DNA of 64,000 bases from Archangium violaceum (GTDB lineage: Bacteria > Myxococcota > Myxococcia > Myxococcales > Myxococcaceae), in NCBI RefSeq assembly GCF_016859125.1, contig NZ_CP069338.1, positions 10,915,501-10,979,500 of the forward strand, in the 5' to 3' direction. Numbering within the stretch: the first letter of the stretch is position 1; each line of letters begins with the position of its first letter. Shown here one piece after another: positions 44,688 to 55,734 of the stretch. The translations under genes were made by a program, and so were the position numbers. The notes beneath the pieces were generated by a model that was not told the DNA's origin, did not search any database, and was given only the letters and a program-made list of their open reading frames with translations.

Positions 44688-45254
44688 ATGTCGAGCAAGT
44701 CCAGCCATCTGGTTGCCATGTTGATGATTGGAAGCACCTTCGTCCTCGGGGGCTGCGGTGTGGGCACCGAAGACGAGGCTGGCGGCGAAGAGGCGGCGAG
44801 CCTCGCGACCACCCAGCAGGAGATCTCCTCCGGGTGGACCTCCTACACCTCCGAGGAATACGCGCCCATCAGCTGTGATGGTGGGAGCTTGATCAGCGCC
44901 TTTCAATGCAGTGGCTCCGATTGCGACAACATTCGTGCCTATTGCCAGCCCGCGGGCGGCGTTCGTGGTAGCTCGTACTGGACCCCCTACTTCTCGGAAG
45001 AAGGGACCAATTACAGGTACTGTGACTACGGTTATTGGATCACGGGACTCGCCTGCAGCGGTTCCTATTGCGACAACATCTCCCTCCAGTGCTCCTACAT
45101 GAGCAACTTCGGTAGGAAGAATTGCTATTGGACCGGGTGGATGTCCGAGGAGAATGGCGGCTACCTCGGATTTGGTAGCGGCTATTACGCCGTGGGCGTG
45201 CAGTGCAATGGGGACCATTGCGACAACAAGCGCTACTACGTGTGCCAGCCGTGA
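44688..45254 (+). CDS. Secreted lipoprotein with three Cys-rich repeats
   Basis: 188 residues from ATG 44688 with ribosome site aaaggagcg. The signal peptide ends in a lipobox (LMIGSTFVLGGC). The rest is three tandem modules of about 45 residues, each with W-x-SEE, a Gly/Tyr-rich strand and the core CxGxxCDN (CSGSDCDNIRAYC, CSGSYCDNISLQC, CNGDHCDNKRYYVC). The pattern suggests a three-fold, disulfide-stabilised beta-trefoil or prism, perhaps a lectin. I know no exact family. It is the only intact gene between the methyltransferase and the serine hydrolase. Confidence 0.7.
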   Translation: MSSKSSHLVAMLMIGSTFVLGGCGVGTEDEAGGEEAASLATTQQEISSGWTSYTSEEYAPISCDGGSLISAFQCSGSDCDNIRAYCQPAGGVRGSSYWTPYFSEEGTNYRYCDYGYWITGLACSGSYCDNISLQCSYMSNFGRKNCYWTGWMSEENGGYLGFGSGYYAVGVQCNGDHCDNKRYYVCQP

Positions 45255-45303
45255 CAGAGGGTTGAACCACCCGTCGAAGGGGTGGGCGGGGGTGCTCGCC
45301 CCT

Positions 45304-46521
45304 TCAGTCGCCGGTGCCGTAGATGGCGTCGCGGAGCTCGACGGGGAAGGCTCCCGACATGCCCTCGAGCGCGGTGTTGGTGAGAGCCACGACCGTCAAG
45401 CCGCGAACCGGATCGACGAACCAGCTGTGGCCGTAGGCTCCGCCCCACTGGTAGCTCCCAGCCGACTGGGGGCTCCGGGCCTTCACCGGATCCACGAGCA
45501 CCGCCGCGCCAAAGCCGAAGCCCCAGCCGGGTCCCTGCGTCTCGGCCTCCGGACCGACCTGCGCGCGGGTCATCTGCTCGACGGTGGACGCCGCCAACAC
45601 CGGCGCGCCGCCCTCGCGGAGGCTCTCCAGGAGCCTCAGGAAATCACCCGCCGTGCCCACCATGCCCGCCCCTCCCGAGGGAAAGGCGCGTCGGTCCAGG
45701 GCTCGACCGGGAGCATAGCGGATCCCTCCACCCCCGAATGGCACGACGTGCGACCCGCCCATGCGCACCGGCTCCGGTTTCCCGTCCGCATAGGGCGTCG
45801 CGAGCCGCGCGGCGTCCTTGACGCTGAATCCCGTGTCCGACATGCCCAGAGGACGGGTGACGAGTCGCTCGACGACCCTGGGCAGCGGCGCCCCTCCGGC
45901 GCGGGCGACGACCGCTCCCAGCACATCCGTCGCCACGGAGTAACCCCAGCGCGTCCCAGGCTCGAACGACAGCGGAACCGACGCGATACGGCGAAGGTTC
46001 TCGTCCAGGGTCAGACCGGGCTCATCCAGGTCCAGACCATCGGAGACCCTCGCCCGGTGATACGGCCCCTGCTCGGACTCGAAGAAGCCATAGGTCAAGC
46101 CCGCGGTATGGGTCAGCAGCTGGCGCACGGTGATGACGGCTTCACGGCCGTCCGCCAGCTTCGGCCGGAAGGCCGGAATCCACTTCGTGACGGGCTCGTC
46201 CAGTGAGAGCTTCCGTTGGTCCACCAGGGCCAGTGCGGCAACGGACACGATGGGCTTGGACATGGAGGCCAGGCGGAACAGCGCGTCCTCCCGCATGGGC
46301 CGCCTCGCCTCGCGATCCGCGAAGCCGGCGGCGCGCCGGTAGACGACCTCTCCGTCCTTCGCGACGAGAACGACGGTTCCGACGATCCGCTTCTCCGCGA
46401 GCGCTCGGTCGATGGCCCCGTCCAGACGCGCCGCGAGGGCACGCTCCCCGGGGACGTCGGGGCGGGCGGGAGCCTGTGCGAGGCTGGCAACCACAAGGAG
46501 GGGGGCGATGGCAGAATACAT
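45304..46521 (-). CDS. Beta-lactamase-fold serine hydrolase
   Basis: 405 residues with a short signal peptide (YSAIAPLLVVASLAQAPA). The active-site SxxK is SMSK (Ser86-Lys89), the second motif is the Tyr in RWGYSVATDVLGAVV (about residue 192), and a third HSW loop is near YGHSWFVD. This is class C beta-lactamase/DD-peptidase/esterase (EstB) type. Secreted esterase or peptidase is as likely as true beta-lactamase. It is divergent from a TetR gene that shares its promoter palindrome. Confidence 0.88.
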   Translation of the reverse strand: MYSAIAPLLVVASLAQAPARPDVPGERALAARLDGAIDRALAEKRIVGTVVLVAKDGEVVYRRAAGFADREARRPMREDALFRLASMSKPIVSVAALALVDQRKLSLDEPVTKWIPAFRPKLADGREAVITVRQLLTHTAGLTYGFFESEQGPYHRARVSDGLDLDEPGLTLDENLRRIASVPLSFEPGTRWGYSVATDVLGAVVARAGGAPLPRVVERLVTRPLGMSDTGFSVKDAARLATPYADGKPEPVRMGGSHVVPFGGGGIRYAPGRALDRRAFPSGGAGMVGTAGDFLRLLESLREGGAPVLAASTVEQMTRAQVGPEAETQGPGWGFGFGAAVLVDPVKARSPQSAGSYQWGGAYGHSWFVDPVRGLTVVALTNTALEGMSGAFPVELRDAIYGTGD

Positions 46522-46536
46522 GGTGCGGCACTCCTG

Positions 46537-46560
46537 TTTACGTAGTGACCGCTACACAAA
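46537..46560. promoter_or_regulatory. TetR operator between the hydrolase and tetR genes
   Basis: tttacgtag (46537-46545), tgaccg and ctacacaaa (46552-46560) form an imperfect 24-bp palindrome (7 of 9 arm bases match). It lies in the 75-bp divergent gap, 16 bases from the hydrolase start and 36 from tetR, the right place for a shared repressor site. Confidence 0.6.
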
Positions 46561-46596
46561 TAAGGCGCCCACCCTCCCATTTCAATAACGAACGCC

Positions 46597-47223
46597 ATGA
46601 AAAACAGCTCCATCCCGGAACGGCGCCCGCGAGGACGCCCCCGGGGCTTCGACAGCACGAGGGCGCTCGATGAGGCCCTGAAGGTGTTCTGGCGGCTCGG
46701 CTACGAGGGCGCGTCGATCACCGACCTCACCGAGGCGATGGGCATCACGGCGCCCAGTCTCTATGCGGCGTTCGGGTCCAAGGCGGAGCTCTACCGTCAG
46801 GCCCTGGAGCGTTATCGGGCCGAACAGGGCGCCTTCACGGCTCGCGCGCTCGCCGAGGAGCCGACCGCCCGCGCGGCCATCGCCAGGGTTCTGAGGGAGT
46901 CCGCCAGGGAGTTCTCCAGCCGGAAGCACCCCCGCGGATGCTTGATCTCGACGGCGGTCCTGACGTGTGCCGCCGAGAACCAGCCGATCGCCGAGCTCGT
47001 CGCCGGACTGAGATCGGGCACGCTGGCGCTGTTCAGGGACCGCATCGCTCGGGGTATTGCCCAAGGAGAGCTGCCGGCCGGGACGGACGCGGAGGCCCTC
47101 GCCCGGTATTTCGGCGCCATCATCCAGGGCATGTCGGTGCAGGCGCAGGACGGCGCGAGCGAGGCCGAGCTTCTCGCCCTCGCGGAGGTCGCGATGCGCG
47201 CCTGGGACAACAAGAGGAGCTGA
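46597..47223 (+). CDS. TetR/AcrR-family transcriptional regulator
   Basis: 208 residues from ATG 46597. An Arg-rich tail (RRPRGRPRGFD) precedes a clear helix-turn-helix (SITDLTEAMGITAPSLYAAF), then SKAELYRQALERY, RGCLISTAVLTCAAENQPI and IIQGMSVQAQDGAS, the signature of the TetR_C_ComR/YcdC-like group. It probably controls the divergent serine hydrolase and itself through the palindrome at 46537. The inducer is unknown. Confidence 0.88.
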   Translation: MKNSSIPERRPRGRPRGFDSTRALDEALKVFWRLGYEGASITDLTEAMGITAPSLYAAFGSKAELYRQALERYRAEQGAFTARALAEEPTARAAIARVLRESAREFSSRKHPRGCLISTAVLTCAAENQPIAELVAGLRSGTLALFRDRIARGIAQGELPAGTDAEALARYFGAIIQGMSVQAQDGASEAELLALAEVAMRAWDNKRS

Positions 47224-47335
47224 AGGCTCGCTGGAACGACCCCGGCGGAGAGGGCACTCGCGAGCGCTCCTCCCCGCCTCGTGGGCCGAGCCCCGGGGAA
47301 CACGCCCCCGGGACCCGCACCGAACCTCGAGTGGC

Positions 47336-48286
47336 TCAGCAGCCGGTGTTGCCGCCGGGGCTCACGCCGAGCTTGCTCGTGAAGTTCAGGTAGTTGTTCA
47401 CGCGGCTCTGCACCTGGGCGGGGTTGCGGCCGTTGCACTCCAGGGCGCCGTTGATGGTGCGGATGGTCTCACCAAAGCCCGCGCCGTTGACGATGGCGTT
47501 GTGCGCCGTCATGGAGCCCGCGCCCGTCTGCGTCATCCAGAACCAGAAGCCGGTCCGCCAGGCGATGGTGGCGTCCCGCGCGACCAGGTCGGGGTTGTTC
47601 ATGAGGTCCACGCCCAGCGCGTTGCCCGCGGCGCAGTAGTTGCCGTTCCACGACAGCTGGATGGGGCCACGGCCGTAGTACCACTTGCCCGGAGCGCAGC
47701 CGCAACCCGGGGGGCCCCAGCTGGTGTCGCACATGACGCTCTTGTTGATCTCCTCGACGTAGACGAGGTGGCCGGTCTCGTGGGCGATGTTGGCGAGGAA
47801 GGCCGCCACCTCGCGCTTCCGCGTGTCGAGGTCACCCGTGGTGGCGAACCCGGGGAAGGTATCCGCCGCCGCCACCAGGGCCGAGTAGGTGTAGAAGCTG
47901 CTACGGCCGGGGAACATCGAGTTGAACGTGGCCTCGCTGAGGATGGCGCGCAGCCCGGTGCCGCCATTGCCACCATCGCCGCCGCCACCATTGCCGCCGC
48001 CACCACCACCGCCGCCACCGCCGCAGTCGCCACCCTGCGACCACAGGGACGGAGCCGCCACGGGGTTCCAGCCGCAACCGACGCAGGCGGTATGGGAGAC
48101 GAGGGCCGTGTAGCTGCCGCCGTTGTAGGTCACACCGTCGCCCGCGTTGTAGGCCGAGCCCTCGGCCCAGGCGCCTCGACACGCCGCCGCCGCCTCTTGA
48201 GAAGCAAGTGCCATCGCCATCGAAGCGAACACCATCGCCGCGGAGAGGATGCTCTTCGAAAGGCCACTCAGTGACTGTCGCAACAT
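47336..48286 (-). CDS. Secreted GH19 chitinase with chitin-binding domain
   Basis: 316 residues from ATG 48286, with an excellent ribosome site (aaggagaatttgat). The signal peptide (SILSAAMVFASMAMALASQ) is followed by a CBM5/12 chitin-binding domain (ACRGAWAEGSAYNAGDGVTY, Trp-rich) and a poly-Gly linker. The GH19 catalytic domain has NIAHETGHLVYVEEINKS (first catalytic Glu in HETGH, next acidic in VEEIN), YYGRGPIQLSWNGNY and AWRTGFWFWMT. It degrades chitin outside the cell, in keeping with a predatory or saprophytic life. Confidence 0.93.
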   Translation of the reverse strand: MLRQSLSGLSKSILSAAMVFASMAMALASQEAAAACRGAWAEGSAYNAGDGVTYNGGSYTALVSHTACVGCGWNPVAAPSLWSQGGDCGGGGGGGGGGNGGGGDGGNGGTGLRAILSEATFNSMFPGRSSFYTYSALVAAADTFPGFATTGDLDTRKREVAAFLANIAHETGHLVYVEEINKSVMCDTSWGPPGCGCAPGKWYYGRGPIQLSWNGNYCAAGNALGVDLMNNPDLVARDATIAWRTGFWFWMTQTGAGSMTAHNAIVNGAGFGETIRTINGALECNGRNPAQVQSRVNNYLNFTSKLGVSPGGNTGC

Positions 48287-48506
48287 ATCAAATTCTCCTT
48301 TACTGATAAGGGTCGGGGGCCCCAAGACCGTGGATGAATGTCGGCCCTGCCTGGGTCGGGCAGGAACGCGACAGCCTTAATGAGCAGCCCGAGCATTTTT
48401 TCGGGTTTACGCTCGTTTCTGGCCCCAACCCTCCGGAGAGCTCACGCTCCTTTCCTCACAACGGCCTCTGTCTTGTATTGCGCAGAGTTCGCCGGACAGT
48501 GACAAA

Positions 48507-49040
48507 TCAGAACGGAGGTCCTCGCACCTGCACGTCCACGCCGCCCGCGTTGACCAGGACGGCGAACCGCCGCATGAGCTCCTCCCGCTGGGCGCCGTTC
48601 AGCCCGCGCAGCACGCGCCGCATCGCCCGCGCATCTTCTTCCCGCCATCGCCGAGCGCTGCTGGCCTCGTCGACGAGGCGATGACCCTCCTGGAGTGCCA
48701 TCAGACTCTCCGTCGAGGGCTCCGGCACGGGCGTCCGCGCCTGTTTCTCCTCCTCGCGCCTCGAGCCCAGCTCCTCATGGAGGATGCGGGACAGCTCCGC
48801 CTGGAGCCACGCGGCGTCCAGTCCGGGAGCGCCGCCCGGTGAGGCCACGGCACAGCGAACCTGCCGCGAAGCCGGGACGAGACGAGCCTCCAGGGCCGCC
48901 AGCTGCGCTCCCTGCCGCTCGAGCAGGCTCAGCAGTTCGTCATGAGAGGCCTCTGGGGCCGAACCCCTGCCCGCGGCAAAGCCCAGGCCTCCACCCAACC
49001 CCAGCGTCACCAGGAGCAGCAGCTTCATCTGTGTCTGCAT
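48507..49040 (-). CDS. Exported helical protein of unknown function
   Basis: 177 residues from ATG 49040 (aggaaaggcca upstream); a Met five codons later is possible. A signal peptide or N-terminal anchor (KLLLLVTLGLGGGLGFAAG) is followed by a Leu/Glu/Arg-rich coiled coil (ELLSLLERQGAQLAALEARL) and a helical C-terminus (RAMRRVLRGLNGAQREELMR). I do not recognise the family. It is co-directional with the small secreted protein at 49108 and probably co-transcribed, 67 bases downstream of it. Confidence 0.6.
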   Translation of the reverse strand: MQTQMKLLLLVTLGLGGGLGFAAGRGSAPEASHDELLSLLERQGAQLAALEARLVPASRQVRCAVASPGGAPGLDAAWLQAELSRILHEELGSRREEEKQARTPVPEPSTESLMALQEGHRLVDEASSARRWREEDARAMRRVLRGLNGAQREELMRRFAVLVNAGGVDVQVRGPPF

Positions 49041-49107
49041 TGGCCTTTCCTCGTGGGTCCGGGGAGGGAGCGCGGACTCGTGGGCCGCGCTCCCTCCCCG
49101 TGCTGGA

Positions 49108-49503
49108 TTACAGCTGCTTCGGCGTGTACTCCGAGCTGTGGCCCACGCCCAGATACGTGCACGCGCCGCTCGCATCCCACTCGAAGTAGACGAACGAATC
49201 ACTCGAGAGGCTCCGCGCCGTCTCCACCAGGGCCGCCACCGAAGACGTGCAGTACACGTTGGTACCGGACGTGTTCTTCGCGGTACAGCTCATGCGCTTG
49301 TCGCCATCGTCGTAGGCGTGCACGTCGCACGAGATGAACTGGATCGCATCGGTGCTGTTCCGGGCAGCTCCGAGGGTGCCGTACGCCATCTTCTCCGCCA
49401 GGTTGATGTAGACCGGATAGGAATACCGGCTACCCGCCCACGCCGCCGTCCCCGCCAGCACCGCCGCCATGGCACACCCCAGCACCACATTCTTCTTCGT
49501 CAT
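49108..49503 (-). CDS. Small secreted protein
   Basis: 131 residues from ATG 49503 with caaaggaagacgac upstream. A Sec signal peptide (VLGCAMAAVLAGTAAWA) is followed by a compact domain with four cysteines (FISCDVHAYDDGDKRMSC, VYCTSS, GACTYLG). Such small secreted proteins are common in myxobacteria; I know no function. It lies divergent to, and 90 bases from, the truncated leuS. Confidence 0.6.
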   Translation of the reverse strand: MTKKNVVLGCAMAAVLAGTAAWAGSRYSYPVYINLAEKMAYGTLGAARNSTDAIQFISCDVHAYDDGDKRMSCTAKNTSGTNVYCTSSVAALVETARSLSSDSFVYFEWDASGACTYLGVGHSSEYTPKQL

Positions 49504-49592
49504 GTCGTCTTCCTTTGGATTCCAGGACGCGGAGGAAATCCGCGCGCGTGCAGACGGACTCCTCCCCTCCTCATTCAAAACGTCGCGCACCG

Positions 49593-51545
<1,953 letters not shown>

Positions 51546-51608
51546 GCCACGACGGGGGGCGCCGGTGGAAGACCGCCGGCGCCGCACCGCCCCCCGAAGC
51601 GGCCGGGC

Positions 51609-52424
51609 TCAGTCCGCCTTGGGGGTGATGCCCAGCGTGTCCGCGTAGCTGTGGAGCCCGCGGATGTGATTGCCGCCGTCGACCGCGATGGTTTCGCCGG
51701 TCACCCACGACGCCAGCTCACTGCACAGGAACGACACCACCTTCGCCACGTCCTCCGGCTCGCCGCACACCTTGCCCAGCGGCGTGTGCTCGAGGAACCC
51801 CCGCCCCATGGGCCCCTGCATGAGTCCCGCCGACTCGGCGAGCGGCGTGAGGATGGCCCCCGGCGCCACGACGTTCACCCGGATTCCGTACCGCCCCAAC
51901 TCCGAGGCCGCGACCTTCGAGAAGTTCGCCAACCCCGCCTTGGACGCACAGTAATGGGCCATGCCATCCGTCACGGCCGTCTGGTTCAGCGAGGAGATGT
52001 TGACGATCGACCCGGGCTGCTTCGCCGCGACGAGTGCCCGCGCGAACGCCTTCGTGAAGAGGAAGGGGCCCTTCAGGTTGATGTCCATGACCGTGTCGAA
52101 CTCCTCCTCCGGCAGGTCGAGGATCGGGCGGATCGTCGCCGTCCCGGCGTTGTTCACCAGGATGCCGGGCAGACCGAACTCGCGCGTGGCGACCTCGAGC
52201 GCCCGGGCCACGTCCTCCGCCCGGACCACGTCTCCCGCGAAGGCCACCGCCCGCGCGCGCCCCTCCATCACGCGGTTGAGCTCCCCGGCGGCCGCCTCCA
52301 CCTTCTCCCGCGTCCGGCCAACGAGGAGCACATTGGCTCCATCCCTCATCAGGCGCGAGGCGATTCCCAATCCGATTCCCTGCCCCGCTCCCGTCACGAT
52401 TGCACTGCTCGATACGAGCTTCAT
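51609..52424 (-). CDS. Short-chain dehydrogenase/reductase
   Basis: 271 residues from ATG 52424 (ribosome site caggagcca). Classical SDR: TGAGQGIGLGIASRL (residues about 11-25), VNNAGTATIRP, catalytic Ser in SIVNISSL and the tetrad YCASK near residue 157, then ELASWVTGETIAVDGG near the end. It uses NAD(H) or NADP(H); substrate unknown. It is divergent from the PQQ-propeller gene (111-base gap). Confidence 0.9.
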   Translation of the reverse strand: MKLVSSSAIVTGAGQGIGLGIASRLMRDGANVLLVGRTREKVEAAAGELNRVMEGRARAVAFAGDVVRAEDVARALEVATREFGLPGILVNNAGTATIRPILDLPEEEFDTVMDINLKGPFLFTKAFARALVAAKQPGSIVNISSLNQTAVTDGMAHYCASKAGLANFSKVAASELGRYGIRVNVVAPGAILTPLAESAGLMQGPMGRGFLEHTPLGKVCGEPEDVAKVVSFLCSELASWVTGETIAVDGGNHIRGLHSYADTLGITPKAD

Positions 52425-52535
52425 CTCTGGCTCCTGTGTCTCAGGGCATGAGGCCACACTCCCCGTGAAGAGGGCAAGGACTGGCCCTGGATCGGGCCCG
52501 ACGACTACCATCGATCGTCGCACAACCGTAAGCAC

Positions 52536-54131
52536 ATGGACCCACTCCTGAGACGACAGACGCGGTACAAGGCGCTCTTCGCCATGCTCGTGGCCTGGGT
52601 CGCCAGCACACCGCGCTCCGCCCTGGCCACGGACTCCGCCCCACGCCCGTCGCCCCGCGCCTTCGAGATCCCGGCGGAGGGGACCGTGCTCGAGCACAGC
52701 GTCATCTTCGCGGGCGCGGTGCTCGACTCACCCCCCGCTCGCCTGACCCAGCTCTTCCCCGAGCGCTACTCGGAGATCCCCGGAGTCTTCACGTTCCGCG
52801 GAGGCCCCACCCGCACGGGCGGCTCCTGGGGTACCTGTCCGCTGCGCGAGCGGAAGCTCGAGGTCGCGTGGATCGCCACCACCGGCCGCGGCCGTGGTCA
52901 CTGGGGCGGAGGCGCCGGTTGGACCGGCCAGCCCGCCATCGTCCAGTGGCCCGCCGTCATCCGGCACTCCATGGGCCGCCTCGGCCCCCGCCGCTTCGAG
53001 AATGGCTTCGTCGAGGTCATCCAGGGCTCGCTCGATGGCTCCGTGTACTTCCTGGAGCTGCGCACCGGCCGCCCCACTCGCCCCCCCATCCCCACCGGCA
53101 ACCCCATCAAGGGCAGCGTGTCGCTGGATCCTCGCGGCTACCCCCTCCTCTTCGTCGGCCAGGGCATCCCGGAGAGCAAGCCCATCGGCCTGCGCGTCTA
53201 CAACCTCATCACCCACCAGCAGATCTTCTTCCTCCCCGGACGGGACGCGAAGTCACCGCGCAAGGGCTGGGGGGCCTTCGACAGCTCGGGCCTGCTCAAC
53301 CGCGCCACCGACAGCTACATCGTGGGCGGCGAGAATGGTCTCTTCTACGTCCTGCGGCTCAACACCGACTTCGACACCATCACGCTCACGCTGAAGGTTC
53401 GTCCCGAAATCCTGCGCTACCGCTACGCGCCCCCCGGGCGCACGCACTACGGCATCGAGAACTCCCTCTCCGTGGTGGGCAACCTGGCCCTCTTCGCCGA
53501 CAACGGCGGCACGCTGCAGGCGCTCGACCTGCGGACCTTCAAGCCGGTATGGACCTTCGCCGCGGGCGACGACACCGACGCCAGCCTCGCGGTGGAGCGC
53601 GAGGGTGAACGCCCCGTCCTCTACACCGGCACCGAGGTGGACAAGACAGGGCCCCGGGGCCAGTCCTGGCTGCGGAAGTTGGACGGCCTCACCGGCAAGG
53701 TCCTCTGGGAGCGCGCCTACCCCTGCCAGGGCGCGCGCGAGCCGAAGAAGATCGACGCGGGTGTCTTCGCCACCCCCCTGGTGGGCACGGGGGATGTCTC
53801 GGGGCAGGTCGTCTTCACGCTCTCACGCTGCCCGGACTTCTCCAGCGGCCTCATGGTGGCGCTCGACAAGGCCACGGGCGCCGAGCTCTGGCGCCGGCCC
53901 CTGGCCCACTTCGCCTGGTCCTCGCCCACCTCCTGCCGGGACGAGCAGGGCCACTCCTTCATCCTGCAAGGCGACATCAGCGGCCAGGTGAACCTGCTCG
54001 ACGCGCGCACCGGCGAGGTGTTGCACTCGCTCCAGCTCAAGGGCGGCATCGAGGCCTCCCCCGCCGTGTTCGACGACATGGCCGTGCTGGCCACGCGCGG
54101 GGAGTGGATTTACGGCCTGCGCCTGCGCTGA
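52536..54131 (+). CDS. PQQ-like beta-propeller exported protein
   Basis: 531 residues. A signal peptide (LFAMLVAWVASTPRSALA) is followed by repeated propeller blades with the pattern of PQQ-like repeats (GTLQALDLRTFKPVWTFAAG, SWLRKLDGLTGKVLWERA, GQVNLLDARTGEVLHSL). These are structural repeats; no PQQ dehydrogenase active-site residues are obvious. Probably a periplasmic or outer-membrane scaffold protein. It lies 21 bases before the YccF gene, with little overlap in function expected. Confidence 0.82.
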   Translation: MDPLLRRQTRYKALFAMLVAWVASTPRSALATDSAPRPSPRAFEIPAEGTVLEHSVIFAGAVLDSPPARLTQLFPERYSEIPGVFTFRGGPTRTGGSWGTCPLRERKLEVAWIATTGRGRGHWGGGAGWTGQPAIVQWPAVIRHSMGRLGPRRFENGFVEVIQGSLDGSVYFLELRTGRPTRPPIPTGNPIKGSVSLDPRGYPLLFVGQGIPESKPIGLRVYNLITHQQIFFLPGRDAKSPRKGWGAFDSSGLLNRATDSYIVGGENGLFYVLRLNTDFDTITLTLKVRPEILRYRYAPPGRTHYGIENSLSVVGNLALFADNGGTLQALDLRTFKPVWTFAAGDDTDASLAVEREGERPVLYTGTEVDKTGPRGQSWLRKLDGLTGKVLWERAYPCQGAREPKKIDAGVFATPLVGTGDVSGQVVFTLSRCPDFSSGLMVALDKATGAELWRRPLAHFAWSSPTSCRDEQGHSFILQGDISGQVNLLDARTGEVLHSLQLKGGIEASPAVFDDMAVLATRGEWIYGLRLR

Positions 54132-54152
54132 CGCTCGCGTTAAGCTGTCCCC

Positions 54153-54530
54153 ATGCGCCTGCTCCTGAACATCCTCTGGATCATCTTCGGAGGCGGATTC
54201 GTCATCTGGCTCGAGTACCTGCTCGGTGGCCTGCTGCTCTGCCTCACGATCGTCGGCATCCCCTTCGGGGTGCAGTGTTTCAAGATGGCCGGGCTCGGGC
54301 TGCTGCCCTTCGGCAAGGACATCGCCGACGCGCCTGGGGCCAGTCCCATCGGCTGCGTGCTGAACGTGTTCTGGCTCATCGTCGCCGGGGTGTGGATCTT
54401 CCTGAGCCACATCGCGCTCGCCCTGGGGCTCGCGGTGACGATCATCGGCATCCCCTTCGCCATCCAGCACGTGAAGCTGGCGCTGCTCGCCCTCGCGCCC
54501 TTCGGGAAGCTCGTGCGCGAAGCGCCGTGA
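54153..54530 (+). CDS. YccF-family inner-membrane protein
   Basis: 125 residues, with two YccF domains (LLNILWIIFGGGFVIWLEYL, and CVLNVFWLIVAGVWIFLSHI), each followed by the hallmark G[IV]P[FW] (IVGIPFGVQCFK, IIGIPFAIQHVK) and a LxPFGK loop (LLPFGKDI, LAPFGKLV). Three or four transmembrane helices. The function of YccF is poorly known. It is 21 bases after the propeller gene. Confidence 0.92.
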   Translation: MRLLLNILWIIFGGGFVIWLEYLLGGLLLCLTIVGIPFGVQCFKMAGLGLLPFGKDIADAPGASPIGCVLNVFWLIVAGVWIFLSHIALALGLAVTIIGIPFAIQHVKLALLALAPFGKLVREAP

Positions 54531-54539
54531 GCGGACCGC

Positions 54540-55136
54540 TCAGAAGGCCACGCCAAAGGCCAGGCGCGGCGTCGGGACGAGCTCCACCCGGAGCGCCCCC
54601 TCGCCGGGAGCCTCGAGATCGGGAATCGAGCGGTACTGCGCGGAGAAGCCCGCCGAGAGCGTGAACCGGTTGAACAGCACCAGGGTCCAACCAACGGTCC
54701 CGCCGAGCCCCAATCCAATCGCCCTGCGCCGCACGTGGTTCTCGGAGCGGATCTGATAGTTCACGCTGAACTCGGGTCCGAAGAAGATGCCACTGGGCGC
54801 GTCCCCGAGCACGAAGAGCCGGGTGCCGAGCGTCCCCGACAGCGACAGGTGCCAGAGCTCCGGCGTGCGGCCATAGGCGAACTCGGGCCCCAGGTAGATC
54901 GAGAAGCCCTTCCCGAAGGCCCGCTCGTACTCGACGCCGAGCTGCGAGTGCCTGAGCGCCAGCGGGTTGAGGGTGAAGGTGTTGCGGGCCCCCAGCTCCT
55001 CCGGCTCGGGAGGCTTCGGCTTGCCCAGGTTCGCGAACCAGTCCCGGACGCGGGTCACGACGTCGGCCTGGGCCTTCCGCGGGGTGAGGACGCACAGCGA
55101 GAGGAGCAGGATCAGCGCGGCTCGGGGCATGGTCAT
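54540..55136 (-). CDS. Outer-membrane beta-barrel protein
   Basis: 198 residues from ATG 55136. The signal peptide (RAALILLLSLCVLTPRKAQA) is followed by amphipathic strands (GFSIYLGPEFAYGR, RLFVLGDAPSGIFFGPEFSV, FTLSAGFSAQYRSI). It ends in AFGVAF with the C-terminal Phe typical of outer-membrane barrels. An unassigned, DUF3575-like small barrel. It is convergent with YccF and divergent from the MaoC gene. Confidence 0.75.
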   Translation of the reverse strand: MTMPRAALILLLSLCVLTPRKAQADVVTRVRDWFANLGKPKPPEPEELGARNTFTLNPLALRHSQLGVEYERAFGKGFSIYLGPEFAYGRTPELWHLSLSGTLGTRLFVLGDAPSGIFFGPEFSVNYQIRSENHVRRRAIGLGLGGTVGWTLVLFNRFTLSAGFSAQYRSIPDLEAPGEGALRVELVPTPRLAFGVAF

Positions 55137-55227
55137 CTTGGGGGCAAGGGGGCCCGCCATCATCGGGCACGCCCGTGGCCCACCTCAAGCGTCCCGGCCG
55201 AGGCCCGCCTCGTGCTATGGGCGGGTC

Positions 55228-55695
55228 ATGGCCAACAAGACGATCATCGAGGGTCTCGACGGACTTCGGGCGGTAGTCGGGCAGCAGCTCGGTGCCTCCG
55301 AGTGGAAGGAGCTCACGCACGAGGACATCCTGCGCTTCGCCGAGGCCACGGGTGATTCCCAGTGGATCCACGTGGACCTCGAGCGGTGCAAGCGCGAGTC
55401 GCCATTCGGAGTGCCCATCGCGCATGGGTACTTCAGCGTCTCGCGCATCGCGGGGCTGTTCTTCGAGACGGTCGACGTCCGGGGCTTCGCCCTCGTCCTG
55501 AACTACGGCTTGAACAAGGTGCGCTTCCCGGCGCCGCTCAAGCTCGGGGCCCGCTACCGGCTGAGCCTGAAGCTGGCGGAGCTCAAGGACGTGCCCAAGG
55601 GGGTCGAGGCGCTCCTGCTCGCGACCATCGAAATCGAGGGCGAGTCCAAGCCGGCGTGCGCCGCGGAGGTGCTCTACCGGTACCTGCTCGCGTGA
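55228..55695 (+). CDS. MaoC-family (R)-hydratase
   Basis: 155 residues from ATG 55228. The hydratase signature DILRFAEATGDSQWIHVD carries the catalytic Asp and His, followed by PFGVPIAHGYFSVSRIAGL. The family is the hot-dog fold (R)-specific enoyl-CoA hydratase/nodN type. It hydrates enoyl-CoA or similar thioesters. Alone, between a barrel gene and the amidotransferase-like gene. Confidence 0.9.
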   Translation: MANKTIIEGLDGLRAVVGQQLGASEWKELTHEDILRFAEATGDSQWIHVDLERCKRESPFGVPIAHGYFSVSRIAGLFFETVDVRGFALVLNYGLNKVRFPAPLKLGARYRLSLKLAELKDVPKGVEALLLATIEIEGESKPACAAEVLYRYLLA

Positions 55696-55734
55696 CCGGC
55701 GGGCGGGCAGCCATCGAGGTGGGCCCGGAGCGGG

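Noticed and set aside
47990-48020. Trinucleotide repeat (gcc/cca) as a regulatory microsatellite
   Set aside because: It encodes the poly-Gly linker of the chitinase between the chitin-binding and catalytic domains, a normal linker type.
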